A DNA stretch of 64,000 nucleotides. Source: Amorphoplanes friuliensis DSM 7358 (GTDB lineage Bacteria; Actinomycetota; Actinomycetes; Mycobacteriales; Micromonosporaceae). The position numbers and the translations under genes are program-made. The stretch is from the NCBI RefSeq assembly GCF_000494755.1, contig NC_022657.1:4812001-4876000 (forward strand), given 5' to 3'. The notes under the pieces were generated by a model. That model had not been told where the DNA came from. It did no database searches and saw only the letters and a list, made by a program, of their open reading frames with translations. Shown here piece after piece: positions 40,321-48,893 of this stretch; position 1 is the first letter of the stretch, and every line of letters starts with the position of its first letter.

Positions 40321-41217
40321 TCAGCTCAGATTGGCCGCCGCCCACTCCCGCAGACCGGTCGTGACCAGCCCGTACGCGTGAGCGTGCTCCGGACGCGCCG
40401 GACTGCCGACCACGTCGGTCCACTCGTGCATCGGCACCATCATGGGCAGCATGCCCCGCGCCACGGCCTCCTCCGGGGTGTAGACGGGCGCGGTGATGTC
40501 GCGGCCGAGCACGTCGGTGAGGATCGCCGCGACCTCGGTCATGGTGAGCCGGTCACCGGCGAGCTCGAGGTCGACGCCGTGGAAACGTGCCGGATCAGCG
40601 AAGGCCGCCGCTCCCGCCGCACCGATGTCCTGCACCGCGACCCAGCTCTGCCGGGTGTCAGCCCGGAACGCGGTCACGAAGCCGTCCCGCTCCCAGTTGC
40701 CGAACATGTACGACCACCCGATGAGGTTCTCCATGAACGTCGACGGCTTCAGCACCGTCCAGGTCTCGAAGCCGGCACCCCGGACCGCCTCGTCGATCGC
40801 GGCCTTGCTCTCCCAGTAGTGCGTCTGCGGCCAGCGTCCCTCGGTCCAGCCGGGTGCGCTGCGGTGGTACTCACCGGCACCGGACACCGACGTGTGCACG
40901 AACTGCCGGACCCCGGTGGCCCGCGCGGCCGCGACCAGGTTGCGACCGCGGACGACCTCGGCGTCGGAGGCCAGGTTGTCGAGGTCCGCGATCTGGATCG
41001 AGAACACACCCCGGACACCGGTCGCGGCGACCTCCAGGGATGCGGGGTCGTTCAGGTCCGCGACGACGAGATCGGCCCCGAGCGTGGTGAGCGCCTTCGC
41101 GGGCTCGGTCTGCGGATCACGGACGAGGGCCCGGACGGGTGTTCCCGCTGCCAGCAGGGCCCGGGCGACCGCGCCGCCCTGCTTGCCGGTGGCGCCGGTG
41201 ACCAGTACAGGTTCCAT
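40321..41217 (-). CDS. NmrA-like NAD(P)-binding protein
   Basis: A 298-residue atypical short-chain dehydrogenase. The nucleotide motif is VTGATGKQGGAVARALLAAG (GxxGxxG form). HTSVSGAGEY and a WESKAAID segment replace the usual YxxxK catalytic pair, as in NmrA/HSCARG redox sensors. It may sense NADPH or act as an azoreductase-type enzyme. It is divergent from the TetR gene at 41312 across a 94-bp gap with operator sites, so it is probably the TetR target. Confidence 0.88.
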   Translation of the reverse strand: MEPVLVTGATGKQGGAVARALLAAGTPVRALVRDPQTEPAKALTTLGADLVVADLNDPASLEVAATGVRGVFSIQIADLDNLASDAEVVRGRNLVAAARATGVRQFVHTSVSGAGEYHRSAPGWTEGRWPQTHYWESKAAIDEAVRGAGFETWTVLKPSTFMENLIGWSYMFGNWERDGFVTAFRADTRQSWVAVQDIGAAGAAAFADPARFHGVDLELAGDRLTMTEVAAILTDVLGRDITAPVYTPEEAVARGMLPMMVPMHEWTDVVGSPARPEHAHAYGLVTTGLREWAAANLS

Positions 41218-41233
41218 GGGTGATCCCTTCAGT

Positions 41234-41288
41234 AAACGGGGTGGGCCCCCGTTTCTTGGACGCTACGATACGGAGGGGCACCCCGTTT
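41234..41288. promoter_or_regulatory. Two operators between the NmrA-like and TetR genes
   Basis: A perfect inverted repeat AAACGGGG-N5-CCCCGTTT lies at 41234-41254. A second copy with the same spacing, ATACGGAG-N5-CCCCGTTT (6 of 8 in the left arm), lies at 41268-41288. They fill the gap between the divergent starts at 41217 and 41312. The left one lies over the NmrA promoter and the right one 23 bases before the TetR ATG. Confidence 0.8.
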
Positions 41289-41311
41289 CACAACCGCTGG
41301 AGGAGTGAGCC

Positions 41312-41863
41312 ATGCGACCCAGACGCGCCGACGCGCAGCGCAACTACGACGCGCTGGTGACCGCGGCGGCTGCGGCGTTCGCGCGCGACGGCGCCGACGC
41401 CTCCCTCGAGGAGATCGCTCGGCAGGCCGGGGTCGGCTCGGCCACACTGCACCGCCACTTCGCCTCCCGGCAGGCCCTGCTGAACGCCGTCTTCCACGGC
41501 CGGGTCGAGGCGCTCTGCGCCCAGGCCCGGGAACTCGCCGAGGGCGCCGAACCGGGTCCCGCCCTCGGGATCTGGCTGCGAGCGGTCGGCGCCTACGTGT
41601 CCTCGACCCGCGGCCTCGCCTCGTCACTCGTTCCGAGCCGCGACAACGTCTGCCTCAGCCTGGTCGAGGCGGCCGGTGACGAGTTGCTGACCAGTGCCCG
41701 CGCGGCCGGCGCCGTCCGCACCGACGTGTCGATCAGGGACCTGCTGACCCTGGTCAACGCCGTGGCGATGGCGGTCGAGCACTGCCCGGGTGACAACGGC
41801 AGCGAGGCCGGGCGGTTGCTCGGCCTCGCCATCGACGGCATCCACCCGTCACCCCAGGCGTAG
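41312..41863 (+). CDS. TetR family transcriptional regulator
   Basis: A 183-residue repressor. The DNA-binding region reads ASLEEIARQAGVGSATLHRH followed by FASRQALLNAVF, standard TetR. The C-terminal part matches the SbtR/TetR_C_33-like group (LTLVNAVAMAVEHCPGD). The ATG at 41312 has GGAGGAG 7 bases upstream. It probably represses itself and the divergent NmrA-like gene through the AAACGGGG dyads. Its last 15 bases overlap the end of the alpha-xylosidase gene on the other strand. Confidence 0.9.
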   Translation: MRPRRADAQRNYDALVTAAAAAFARDGADASLEEIARQAGVGSATLHRHFASRQALLNAVFHGRVEALCAQARELAEGAEPGPALGIWLRAVGAYVSSTRGLASSLVPSRDNVCLSLVEAAGDELLTSARAAGAVRTDVSIRDLLTLVNAVAMAVEHCPGDNGSEAGRLLGLAIDGIHPSPQA

Positions 41864-44086
41864 CTCGCAGGTCGCCTCGCCGGCGGCGACCTCCACCACG
41901 GTGTCCCCCGCCCGGACCTTCCAGGCCAGGTCCTCCCCGGTACGCACCACGCGTACCGTCCCGCCCTCGCGCGTCACGGCGAACGTCGTCTCCCCCACCG
42001 TTGTCGTCCGTGTGCCCTCGGCGAGTTCGAAGAGCCGCAAGGTGATGCCGTCGCGGTAGTCGTAGTCGGGCCGGTCCTCGCAAGCACCGACCGCCAGCAC
42101 CGAGTCCGGCCGCACCAGCAGCGGCACGCTGGCGAAGCCGTGGTTCTCGTGCACCCAGCGCGGCCCCTCGACGACCTCACCCGTCAGGTACTTCGTCCAG
42201 CGGCCCGCCGGCACGTAGTAGGACGTGTCGCCCTCCTCGCTGAACACCGGCGCGACGAGGAGGTTGTCGCCCAGCAGGTACTGCCGGTCGAGGTGGCTCA
42301 CCGCCGGATCGTCCGGAAAACCGAAGATCATCGGCCGCATCACCGGCAGGCCTTCCCGGTGGGCCCTCCCCGCGGCCCCGAACAGGTACGGCATCAGCGT
42401 GTGCTTGAGCTTCGTGAACGCCCGCAGCACGTCGACGGCCTCGTCGTCGAAGAGCCACGGCACCCGGTACGTCTGGTTGCCGTGCAGGCGGCTGTGCGAG
42501 GAGAGCAGCCCGAACGGGATCCACCGCTTGAACACGGCCGGATCGGGCAGCCCCTCGAAGCCACCGATGTCGTGACTCCAGAAGCCGAAACCGGACGCCG
42601 ACAGGGACAGCCCGCCGCGCAGACTCTCCGCCATCGACTCGTACGTCGAGGAGTTGTCGCCGCCCCAGTGCACCGGGAACTGCTGGCCACCGACGGTGGC
42701 CGAGCGGGCGTAGACCACAGCCTCGCCCTCGCCGCGGTGCTCGCGCAGCACGTCGAAGACCACTTTGTTGTAGAGCTGCGTGTAGAAGTTGTGCATGCGT
42801 TCCGGGTCGGAGCCGTCGTGCCAGACCACGTCGGTCGGGATGCGCTCGCCGAAGTCGGACTTGAACGCGTCGACGCCCATGTCGAGGAGGGCGCGGAGCT
42901 TGGCGGCGTACCAAAGGCGGGCCTCGGGGTTGGTGAAGTCGACGAGGGCCATGCCGGCCTGCCAGCGATCCCACTGCCAGACGTCACCGTCCTGCTTGCG
43001 GACGAGGTAGCCGGCCGCCATGCCCTCCGCGAACAGCGCCGACCGCTGCGCGATGTACGGGTTGATCCACACGCAGGTGCGCAGGCCACGGTCGGCGAGG
43101 CGCTTGAGCATGCCCGGCGGGTCCGGGAAGATCCGGGCGTCCCACTCGAAGTCGCACCAGCTGAACTCGCGCATCCAGAACGTGTCGAAGTGGAAGACGC
43201 TCAGCGGCAGGTCCCGCTCGGCCATCCCGTCGACGAAGCTGGTCACCGTCTCCTCGTCGTAGGAGGTGGTGAACGACGTCGTGAGCCAGAGCCCGAACGA
43301 CCACGCGGGCGGCAGCGCGGGACGGCCGGTCAGCGCGGTGTACTTCCGCAGGATGTCGGCCGGCGTCGGACCGTAGATGACCAGGTAGGACAGCGTCTGC
43401 CCGCCCACGCTGAACTGCGTGCGCGAGACCAGCTCCGACCCGACCTCGAACGACACCCGGCCGGGGTGGTCGACCAGCACGCCGTAACCGCGGTTGGTCA
43501 GATAGAACGGCACGTTCTTGTACGCCTGCTCGCTGCTGGTGCCGCCGTCCTCGTTCCAGATGTCGATCGTCTGGCCGTTCTTGACCAGCGGGCCGAAGCG
43601 CTCGCCGAGGCCGTAGACCGCTTCGCCGACACCGAGGTCGAGCTGCTCGTGGACGTAGTGGTCGCCGTCGGCGGTGTCGACAACGCCGATGCCCTTGTGG
43701 CCGCTGCCGGTCAGGCGTTTGCCGCCGGCCTCGAAGTCCAGCCGCCAGCGGTCACCACCCGCGAACCGCGCGGTCAGCGCACCCGCGGTCAGGCTGGTCC
43801 CGTCGATCTGCGGCACGAAGTCCGGGTCCTCGGTGATCTCGAAGTCGGGCTTGCGCGGCACGGCACCGGCGAAGTGGCTGATCGTGACTCGGACGACGTC
43901 GGCCGCGGGTGCGCTGAGCCCGACGGTGATGATCGGCGCGTCCAGCGTGTCCCCGCGCTCCTGCACGCGCCTCGCCGTGGCAAACCCGGTTAGTAAGTGT
44001 TTACTAACCGAGGTGTCCTGGAGCTGGACCGGGTGCAGGACGGTCAGGCCGTCGCGCTTGCGCCAGTAGCCGTCGGTGAATTTCAT
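41849..44086 (-). CDS. yicI: Alpha-xylosidase, glycoside hydrolase family 31 (YicI/XylS type)
   Basis: A 745-residue GH31 enzyme that follows E. coli YicI almost segment for segment: HPVQLQD, LDLGVGEAVYGLGERFGPLV, EDGGTSSEQAYKNVPFYLTN and WSFGLWLTTSFTT. The nucleophile is Asp411 (FKSDFGERIPTD) and the acid/base is Asp477 (HWGGDNSSTYESM), equivalent to YicI 416 and 482. It releases xylose from alpha-xylosides such as isoprimeverose, in the cytoplasm. It is the last gene of the sugar ABC operon. Codons 26-33 carry an AT-rich inverted repeat with a TTA Leu codon (see 43988-44009). Confidence 0.93.
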   Translation of the reverse strand: MKFTDGYWRKRDGLTVLHPVQLQDTSVSKHLLTGFATARRVQERGDTLDAPIITVGLSAPAADVVRVTISHFAGAVPRKPDFEITEDPDFVPQIDGTSLTAGALTARFAGGDRWRLDFEAGGKRLTGSGHKGIGVVDTADGDHYVHEQLDLGVGEAVYGLGERFGPLVKNGQTIDIWNEDGGTSSEQAYKNVPFYLTNRGYGVLVDHPGRVSFEVGSELVSRTQFSVGGQTLSYLVIYGPTPADILRKYTALTGRPALPPAWSFGLWLTTSFTTSYDEETVTSFVDGMAERDLPLSVFHFDTFWMREFSWCDFEWDARIFPDPPGMLKRLADRGLRTCVWINPYIAQRSALFAEGMAAGYLVRKQDGDVWQWDRWQAGMALVDFTNPEARLWYAAKLRALLDMGVDAFKSDFGERIPTDVVWHDGSDPERMHNFYTQLYNKVVFDVLREHRGEGEAVVYARSATVGGQQFPVHWGGDNSSTYESMAESLRGGLSLSASGFGFWSHDIGGFEGLPDPAVFKRWIPFGLLSSHSRLHGNQTYRVPWLFDDEAVDVLRAFTKLKHTLMPYLFGAAGRAHREGLPVMRPMIFGFPDDPAVSHLDRQYLLGDNLLVAPVFSEEGDTSYYVPAGRWTKYLTGEVVEGPRWVHENHGFASVPLLVRPDSVLAVGACEDRPDYDYRDGITLRLFELAEGTRTTTVGETTFAVTREGGTVRVVRTGEDLAWKVRAGDTVVEVAAGEATCELRLG
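43988..44009. promoter_or_regulatory. Operator-like inverted repeat inside the start of yicI
   Basis: GGTTAGTAA-N4-TTACTAACC is a perfect 9-bp inverted repeat, 77-98 bases into the coding sequence. TTAGT...ACTAA arms resemble XylR-type ROK operators. It forces rare codons into the gene, including AAA, CTA and a TTA Leu codon. It could be a roadblock or internal-promoter operator. Confidence 0.6.
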
Positions 44087-44120
44087 GCACGTCCTCTGCT
44101 CTCTCGGAGTCCTCGGCGGG

Positions 44121-44948
44121 CTACTTGATGGCGCCGGCGGTGATGCCGCGGGTCAGCGTGCGCTGGAAGATCAGGAAGAAGAGCATCGCGGGCAGGATGC
44201 CGATCAGGGCCGACGCGCTGGTTGTCGTCGCGTCCATCTGCCTGTCCCCTTGCAGCACACCGAGCGCGACGGGCACGGTCTGGTTCGCGTTCGAGATCAG
44301 GAAGACCAGCGGCAGGAAGAACTCGTTCCAGGTCCAGATGAAGAAGAACGTGAACAGCACGGCCAGCGTCGGCCCGCTCACCGGGACGACCACCCGCCAC
44401 AGCGTCCGCCAGCGCCCGGCGCCGTCGACCGCGGCCGCGTCCAGCAGCTCGGTCGGGAACTCCGCGTAGACCGAGGACAGCAGGTACGTGCCGAAGGCGC
44501 TCTGGATCACCGTGAAGATGATGATGATCGAGAGCAGGCTGTCGTACAGGTGCAGGCTCTTCGACAGGTAGTACAGCGGGTAGACCAGCACCTCCTGCGG
44601 CAGCAGATTGGCCACCAGGAAGAACACCAGGAACCAGACCCGGCCCTTCACCCGGCCGATGCCCAGCGCGTACGCGTTGAGCACCGAAAGAAGCACGCCC
44701 AGCACGGCCACGACCGACGCCGTGATGAAGCTGTTGAGCAGCTTGCGGCTGAAGTCGACCCGCTGCCAGAAGTCGACGATGCCCGACCAGTGCAGCGACT
44801 TCGGGATCGACAGCGGGCCGTTGCTCGCGTAGTCGGCCGGGCTCTTGACGGCGTTGAGGGCGACGACCAGCAGCGGCGCCACGGTGAGCAGGAGCAGGAC
44901 GATCAGGACCGCGAGCACGATGTACCGGGCCGGATAACGCTTGGTCAT
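44121..44948 (-). CDS. Sugar ABC transporter permease (MalG type)
   Basis: A 275-residue permease with about six helices. The MalG-family coupling loop is ELLDAAAVDGAGRWRTLWRVVVPVSGPTLAV, and the C-terminal region has WNEFFLPLVFLIS. It pairs with the MalF-type gene 2 bases upstream and the binding protein at 45850. There is no ATPase gene in the operon, so a shared MsiK-type ATPase from elsewhere is expected, as known in Streptomyces. The cargo is probably a xylose-containing oligosaccharide given the adjoining alpha-xylosidase. Confidence 0.9.
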   Translation of the reverse strand: MTKRYPARYIVLAVLIVLLLLTVAPLLVVALNAVKSPADYASNGPLSIPKSLHWSGIVDFWQRVDFSRKLLNSFITASVVAVLGVLLSVLNAYALGIGRVKGRVWFLVFFLVANLLPQEVLVYPLYYLSKSLHLYDSLLSIIIIFTVIQSAFGTYLLSSVYAEFPTELLDAAAVDGAGRWRTLWRVVVPVSGPTLAVLFTFFFIWTWNEFFLPLVFLISNANQTVPVALGVLQGDRQMDATTTSASALIGILPAMLFFLIFQRTLTRGITAGAIK

Positions 44949-44950
44949 CG

Positions 44951-45853
44951 TTACAGCCCCTTTCGCTGGTCACGGGTCTGCAGGCGCAGGAAGACGAACG
45001 CCAGCACGATGATGATCACGGTGAGGACGGTCGAGATCGCCGAGCCGTACCCGACCTGGGCCTTCTCGAAGAAGTTCTTGTAGGCGAAGTAGGACGGGAC
45101 GAGCGTCGCGTTGCTCGGGCCGCCGCGGGTCAGCACGAAGATCTGCCCGAAGATCTTCAGCGCGGCGATGGTGGTGGTCACCAGCACGACGTAGAACTCG
45201 GGCCGGATCAGGTACACGGTGATGTGCCGGAAGCGCTGCCACCAGCCGGCGCCGTCGAGGTCCGCCGCCTCGTACAGCTCGGGGTCGATGCGCTGCAGCC
45301 CCGACATGAACATGACGATCGGGTAGCCCAGCTGGAACCAGATCATCACGGCCATGACGCTGTAGAGCGCATACTTGGGGTCGCCGAGCCAGTTGCGGCT
45401 CAGCGAGGACAGCCCGACGGTGTCGAGGATCCGGTTGAGCGCGCCGTAACTCGGGTGCAGGATCCAGCCCCAGACGATGCCCGTGACCGCGACCGGCAGC
45501 ACCTGCGGCAGGTAGAACCCGGACCGGAAGACGCTCGCCCAGCGCGGCCCGAAGATCTTCGCGATGTAGTCGAACAGCACCGCCGCGAGCAGGAGCCCGA
45601 GCAGCGTCGGCACGACCGCCATCGCCAGGATCAGCAGCAGGATGTGGCCGAACGACGCCCAGAAGTTCGCGTCGTGGAACAGCCGTGTGTAGTTGTCGAA
45701 CCCGATCCACGGCGGACTGCCGATGCCGGACCAGCGTGTGAAGCTGATCCCGACGGTCATCACCAGCGGCACCACGATCACCGCGAGGGAGGCCAGCACC
45801 CCCGGGATCAGGTACACCCCATAGCCGGCGTGCCGGCCTCCCCGGTTGCTCAT
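44951..45853 (-). CDS. Sugar ABC transporter permease (MalF type)
   Basis: A 300-residue permease with about six helices. YLIPGVLASLAVIVVPLVMTVGIS opens the first helix, the coupling loop reads ELYEAADLDGAGWWQRFRHITVYLIRP, and the last loop has GYGSAISTVLTVIIIV. It overlaps the binding-protein gene by 4 bp (ATGA) and is followed by the MalG-type gene after 2 bases. Confidence 0.91.
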   Translation of the reverse strand: MSNRGGRHAGYGVYLIPGVLASLAVIVVPLVMTVGISFTRWSGIGSPPWIGFDNYTRLFHDANFWASFGHILLLILAMAVVPTLLGLLLAAVLFDYIAKIFGPRWASVFRSGFYLPQVLPVAVTGIVWGWILHPSYGALNRILDTVGLSSLSRNWLGDPKYALYSVMAVMIWFQLGYPIVMFMSGLQRIDPELYEAADLDGAGWWQRFRHITVYLIRPEFYVVLVTTTIAALKIFGQIFVLTRGGPSNATLVPSYFAYKNFFEKAQVGYGSAISTVLTVIIIVLAFVFLRLQTRDQRKGL

Positions 45854-47157
45854 CTGCCCAGATCGGCGAGGTTGTCGTCGTACGGCTTCGCGACCTCGTC
45901 CAGCATCTGCTGCGGCGTCTTCGACCCGTTGATCAGGCCCTGCACACCGCCCACCATGACGTCGTAGTACCCGGGTGCCGGCCAGTCCGGGTAGAACGCC
46001 AGGCCGTCACTCGACGAGATCTTGGCGAAGTTGTCGATGAGCTCCTTGTTCTTCGGATCCGTGATCTTCGCCGGGTCCGCCGCCACCGGGACACCACCGT
46101 TGTTGCCCAGCAGGTCCTGGATCTCCGGCTTCATGGTGATGTCGATGAAGTCGTACGCCAGGCTCTTGGCCTTGGACTTCTCCGGTACGACCCAGAGGTT
46201 GCCGCTCGACCCCGGGTGCAGCGAGTTCCCCGGGAACAGGAACGTGCCCCACTGGAAGTCCTTGATCTCCGAGGTGAAACGGCCGTACCACCAGCTGCCC
46301 GAGATCATGATCGGGAACTTGCCCTGGGTGAACGCGACACCCATGTCCTCGGCCTTGATGCCGGCCGAGTTCTTGGCGATGTACCCCTTGGCCACCCAGT
46401 CGGCGAACGTCTGCGCGCCGAAGGTCAGCTCGGGCCCGTGGAAGTCCACCTTGCTCTTGTAGAGCTGGTAGTTGTCGACGAAGGCACGGTTCGCCTTGGA
46501 CAGCGCGAGCTCGTACAGGATCTGCTGGGCGGGGTATTCGGCGCCGCCGACCGAGAGCGGGGTGACACCGGCCTTGGCGAAGGTGTCCATCGCGGCCTCG
46601 AACTCCGCGAGCGTGGTGGGCACGGCGATCTTGTTCTTGGCGAACAGGTCCTTGTTGTAATAGACCATGACGTACTCGCCGTAGTTCGGGATGCCGAAGA
46701 TCTTCCCGCTGCCCATGATGCCGTCGCCGTCGTACTTGGCGGTGGTCTGCAGGCTCGGGCTCAGCGCCTTGTCCCAGCCCCGCTGCGTGGCCTGCTCGGT
46801 CAGATCGGTGAGCAGCCCCTGCTTCGACAGCAGGCCCGCGGTCGCGTTGCCCTTGTTGTACTCGAGGATGTCCGGCGCGCTGTCCGAGTTGAGGATCATG
46901 CCGGCGTTCTGCTGGATCTGCTCGAAGCTCTTCTCCTCGAACTTCACCTCGACACCGGGGTGGCTCGCCTTGAAGAGCTCGATCGCCCTGTTCCAGGCGA
47001 TGCCCATCGCGCTGGTCGGGCCCTCGTAGTGCCAGAGTGTCAGGGTCTTGGCGTCAGCGCCCTCGTCGCCGGAGCCGGAATCACTGCAAGCGGTAAGGCC
47101 GAGGGACGCCGCCAGAAGCAGCGCGCCCGCGGCGAGGCTCATCCGTGGTCTGAACAT
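45850..47157 (-). CDS. Sugar ABC transporter substrate-binding lipoprotein
   Basis: A 435-residue extracellular lipoprotein. The signal has the lipobox LTAC followed by a Ser/Gly/Glu linker. The fold is SBP_bac_1 (MalE-like): LTLWHYEGPTSAMGIAWNRA, FKASHPGVEVKFEE, YVMVYYNKDLFAKNKI, FPIMISGSWWYG and a C-terminal helix that contains YPDWPAPGY. It is the first gene of the sugar operon. Two LacI-type operators lie 36-75 bases upstream of its ATG, so expression is very likely repressed without sugar. Confidence 0.92.
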   Translation of the reverse strand: MFRPRMSLAAGALLLAASLGLTACSDSGSGDEGADAKTLTLWHYEGPTSAMGIAWNRAIELFKASHPGVEVKFEEKSFEQIQQNAGMILNSDSAPDILEYNKGNATAGLLSKQGLLTDLTEQATQRGWDKALSPSLQTTAKYDGDGIMGSGKIFGIPNYGEYVMVYYNKDLFAKNKIAVPTTLAEFEAAMDTFAKAGVTPLSVGGAEYPAQQILYELALSKANRAFVDNYQLYKSKVDFHGPELTFGAQTFADWVAKGYIAKNSAGIKAEDMGVAFTQGKFPIMISGSWWYGRFTSEIKDFQWGTFLFPGNSLHPGSSGNLWVVPEKSKAKSLAYDFIDITMKPEIQDLLGNNGGVPVAADPAKITDPKNKELIDNFAKISSSDGLAFYPDWPAPGYYDVMVGGVQGLINGSKTPQQMLDEVAKPYDDNLADLGR

Positions 47158-47192
47158 GCCGTGCCTCCCAGGGGTCCATCCCTTTCCCGCCG

Positions 47193-47232
47193 TCGAAGCG
47201 CTTCGATGATGTGCAGTGTCGAAGCGCTTCGA
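47193..47232. promoter_or_regulatory. Tandem LacI-type operators upstream of the sugar ABC operon
   Basis: Two identical 14-bp palindromes, TCGAAGCGCTTCGA, lie at 47193-47206 and 47219-47232, 26 bp apart centre to centre, each followed by TGAT. The CG-centred 14-mer is the classic LacI/GalR-family operator form. The LacI-type regulator at 48894-49901 is the obvious candidate to bind them. Confidence 0.9.
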
Positions 47233-47269
47233 TGATCGGGGCTGGGGCAGACGGTAGGGAACGCCTCAC

Positions 47270-48385
47270 CTAGATGTCAACAGTGTGACGAGCAGATTTC
47301 CCGTCGCCGCGGCGCAGCAGCTCCAGGGCCTCGCCGGGCCGGCCCTGCCGGATGAGCAGCGTCGCCAGCAGCTCCGCCTCCTCGTCCGGCCGCAGGACCG
47401 CGATCGCCTCCTCGTCGGCAAGGAGCGTGGCGAGGCGGGCCCGCACGAAGCCACTGTCAGCGTCCGGATCGTCCCGCAGCGCCGCGATCGCCTCCTCCGT
47501 GCGGCCGCACTCCACGAGCGCTTCGACCCAGTCCATCCGTACGTCGAACGGGTCGAGCCCGGGGACCTCCGGCCTCTCGCCGGCGCGCCCCTGCCGGATG
47601 AGCAGCGTGCACAGGAGCTGGAAGTGCTGCTCAGGATCGGCTTCGACGAGCGGGTGAAGCAGCTCGATCGCCTCGTCGAGCCGGCCGTGCCTCACCAGCA
47701 GCTCGGGGAGGCTCGGGTCGCCCCGCAGCACCTCGATCGCCTCGTCGGTCCGCCCCTGGTCCTCGAGGGACTCGGCGAGGATGCGGGTGGCGTACTCACG
47801 GCCGTCGCCGGCGGCGAACTCCAGCAGCGCGGGCGGATCGTGCCACGCCAGAATGCGGGCGATCTGCTGCGCGTGGCCGACGTCGTAGGAGTCGGGGCCG
47901 CGCAACTTCGACGTCAGGAGGGCGACCGCTTCGTCCGGACGGCCCTGTCGTTCCAGGACGGTGGCCCGCAGACTTTCGTGGTGCAGCAACAGATTCAGCA
48001 CCTCGTCATCGCGGTCGCGACCGGCCGTCAGCTCGACCAGCGCGCGGGCGAGGTACCAGTCGTCGAGGCCCGGCCGGAGCACCGAGATCGCTTCGTCGAT
48101 GCGTCCCTGCTCAGCCAGCAACTCAGCGAGCCGGACCACAAAAAGTCGCTCACCGGCCTCGGCCTGCGGCCGGACCAGAGCGATGGCTTCCTCGGCCGGA
48201 AGCACGCCGGTGAGACGGTGAACGGCCATCCACACGCCCGCGGCGGCGAAGGGCCGGTAGAGCTCGACCGCCTCTTCGGGACAGGCCCGGGCGAGGGCGT
48301 CGGCACAGTCGAAATCGCCGCGCCGGGCCTCCTGCCGCGCCAGCTCCAGATAGCCGTTCTCGACAAGGGCGGCGGCCACGCTCAT
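47270..48385 (-). CDS. TPR-like repeat protein
   Basis: A 371-residue, all-helical soluble protein built of about nine to ten degenerate repeats. The repeat core is L-x-x-Q-GR-x-(D/E)EAI-x-(V/L)LR, seen for example in LAELLAEQGRIDEAISVLRP, ESLEDQGRTDEAIEVLRGD, VRHGRLDEAIELLHP and VECGRTEEAIAALRDD. This is a TPR or Sel1-like scaffold, likely a protein-interaction module. There is no catalytic motif. Start ATG 48385 overlaps the VOC stop as ATGA, so the two genes are co-translated. Confidence 0.75.
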   Translation of the reverse strand: MSVAAALVENGYLELARQEARRGDFDCADALARACPEEAVELYRPFAAAGVWMAVHRLTGVLPAEEAIALVRPQAEAGERLFVVRLAELLAEQGRIDEAISVLRPGLDDWYLARALVELTAGRDRDDEVLNLLLHHESLRATVLERQGRPDEAVALLTSKLRGPDSYDVGHAQQIARILAWHDPPALLEFAAGDGREYATRILAESLEDQGRTDEAIEVLRGDPSLPELLVRHGRLDEAIELLHPLVEADPEQHFQLLCTLLIRQGRAGERPEVPGLDPFDVRMDWVEALVECGRTEEAIAALRDDPDADSGFVRARLATLLADEEAIAVLRPDEEAELLATLLIRQGRPGEALELLRRGDGKSARHTVDI

Positions 48386-48837
48386 CACTGCGCGCAGAAC
48401 TCGTTGCCCTCGGGGTCACGCATCATCCACCAGTGACCGGCGGGACCCTTGTCGAACTCCTCGACCCGGGTCGCCCCGAGCTTTTCGAGACGGGCCACCA
48501 GATCAGCGAGACCACCGGGTTCACTGTGGACGTCGATGTGCAGGCGGTTCTTGCCCGCCTTGCCCTCGGGAACGTCCTGGAACAACAGTCGCCGCCCCTT
48601 GCCGACACCACTGGACGCGTCGAACGGATCGTCCGGGTGGCGGACGCCCGCGAAGCCACGGAAGATCTTGCGGCCGCGGTGCTCGGCGACGGCCTGCTCG
48701 GGGAGGTGACCCGCGGCCAGGAGCTGCCCGATGAGCGCACTCGGGTCCTCCACCTCGTACTCGAGCGCCGCGGCCCAGAAGTCGGCGAGCGCGGGGGCGT
48801 CGCTGCTGTCGATGACCAGCTTCCATCCGAGTGCCAT
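48385..48837 (-). CDS. VOC (glyoxalase/bleomycin-resistance fold) protein
   Basis: A 150-residue glyoxalase-like protein: GWKLVIDSSDAPALADFWAAAL at the start, RLLFQDVPEGKAGKNRLHIDVHS in the middle (with a His in the metal position), and WWMMRDPEGNEFCAQ at the end. It belongs to the subgroup commonly annotated as glyoxalase-like or resistance proteins. The ATG at 48837 follows a TATAAG box within 9 bases, so the mRNA may be leaderless. A long palindrome covers this start (48830-48866). It is co-translated with the TPR-like gene. Confidence 0.88.
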   Translation of the reverse strand: MALGWKLVIDSSDAPALADFWAAALEYEVEDPSALIGQLLAAGHLPEQAVAEHRGRKIFRGFAGVRHPDDPFDASSGVGKGRRLLFQDVPEGKAGKNRLHIDVHSEPGGLADLVARLEKLGATRVEEFDKGPAGHWWMMRDPEGNEFCAQ

Positions 48838-48866
48838 GTAACCACTTATAGTAGTTACATGGCACT
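48830..48866. repeat. 37-bp near-perfect palindrome over the VOC start codon
   Basis: The 13-bp arms AGTGCCATGTAAC and GTTACATGGCACT match perfectly. Inside them the next base is a mismatch (C/A), followed by ACT/AGT and a 3-base TAT centre. It contains both the VOC ATG and, mirrored on the other strand, a second ATGGCACT. It may be an operator of an autogenous or nearby regulator, or the result of a template-switch event. The TATAAG -10 lies inside it. Confidence 0.8.
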
Positions 48867-48893
48867 GGGCGCAACCGGACCCGCCGACCGCGC

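Noticed and set aside
42140..43993. A 617-residue frame opposite the alpha-xylosidase
   Set aside because: The minus strand matches YicI along its full length; the plus frame has only Val/Arg/Asp-rich shadow sequence.
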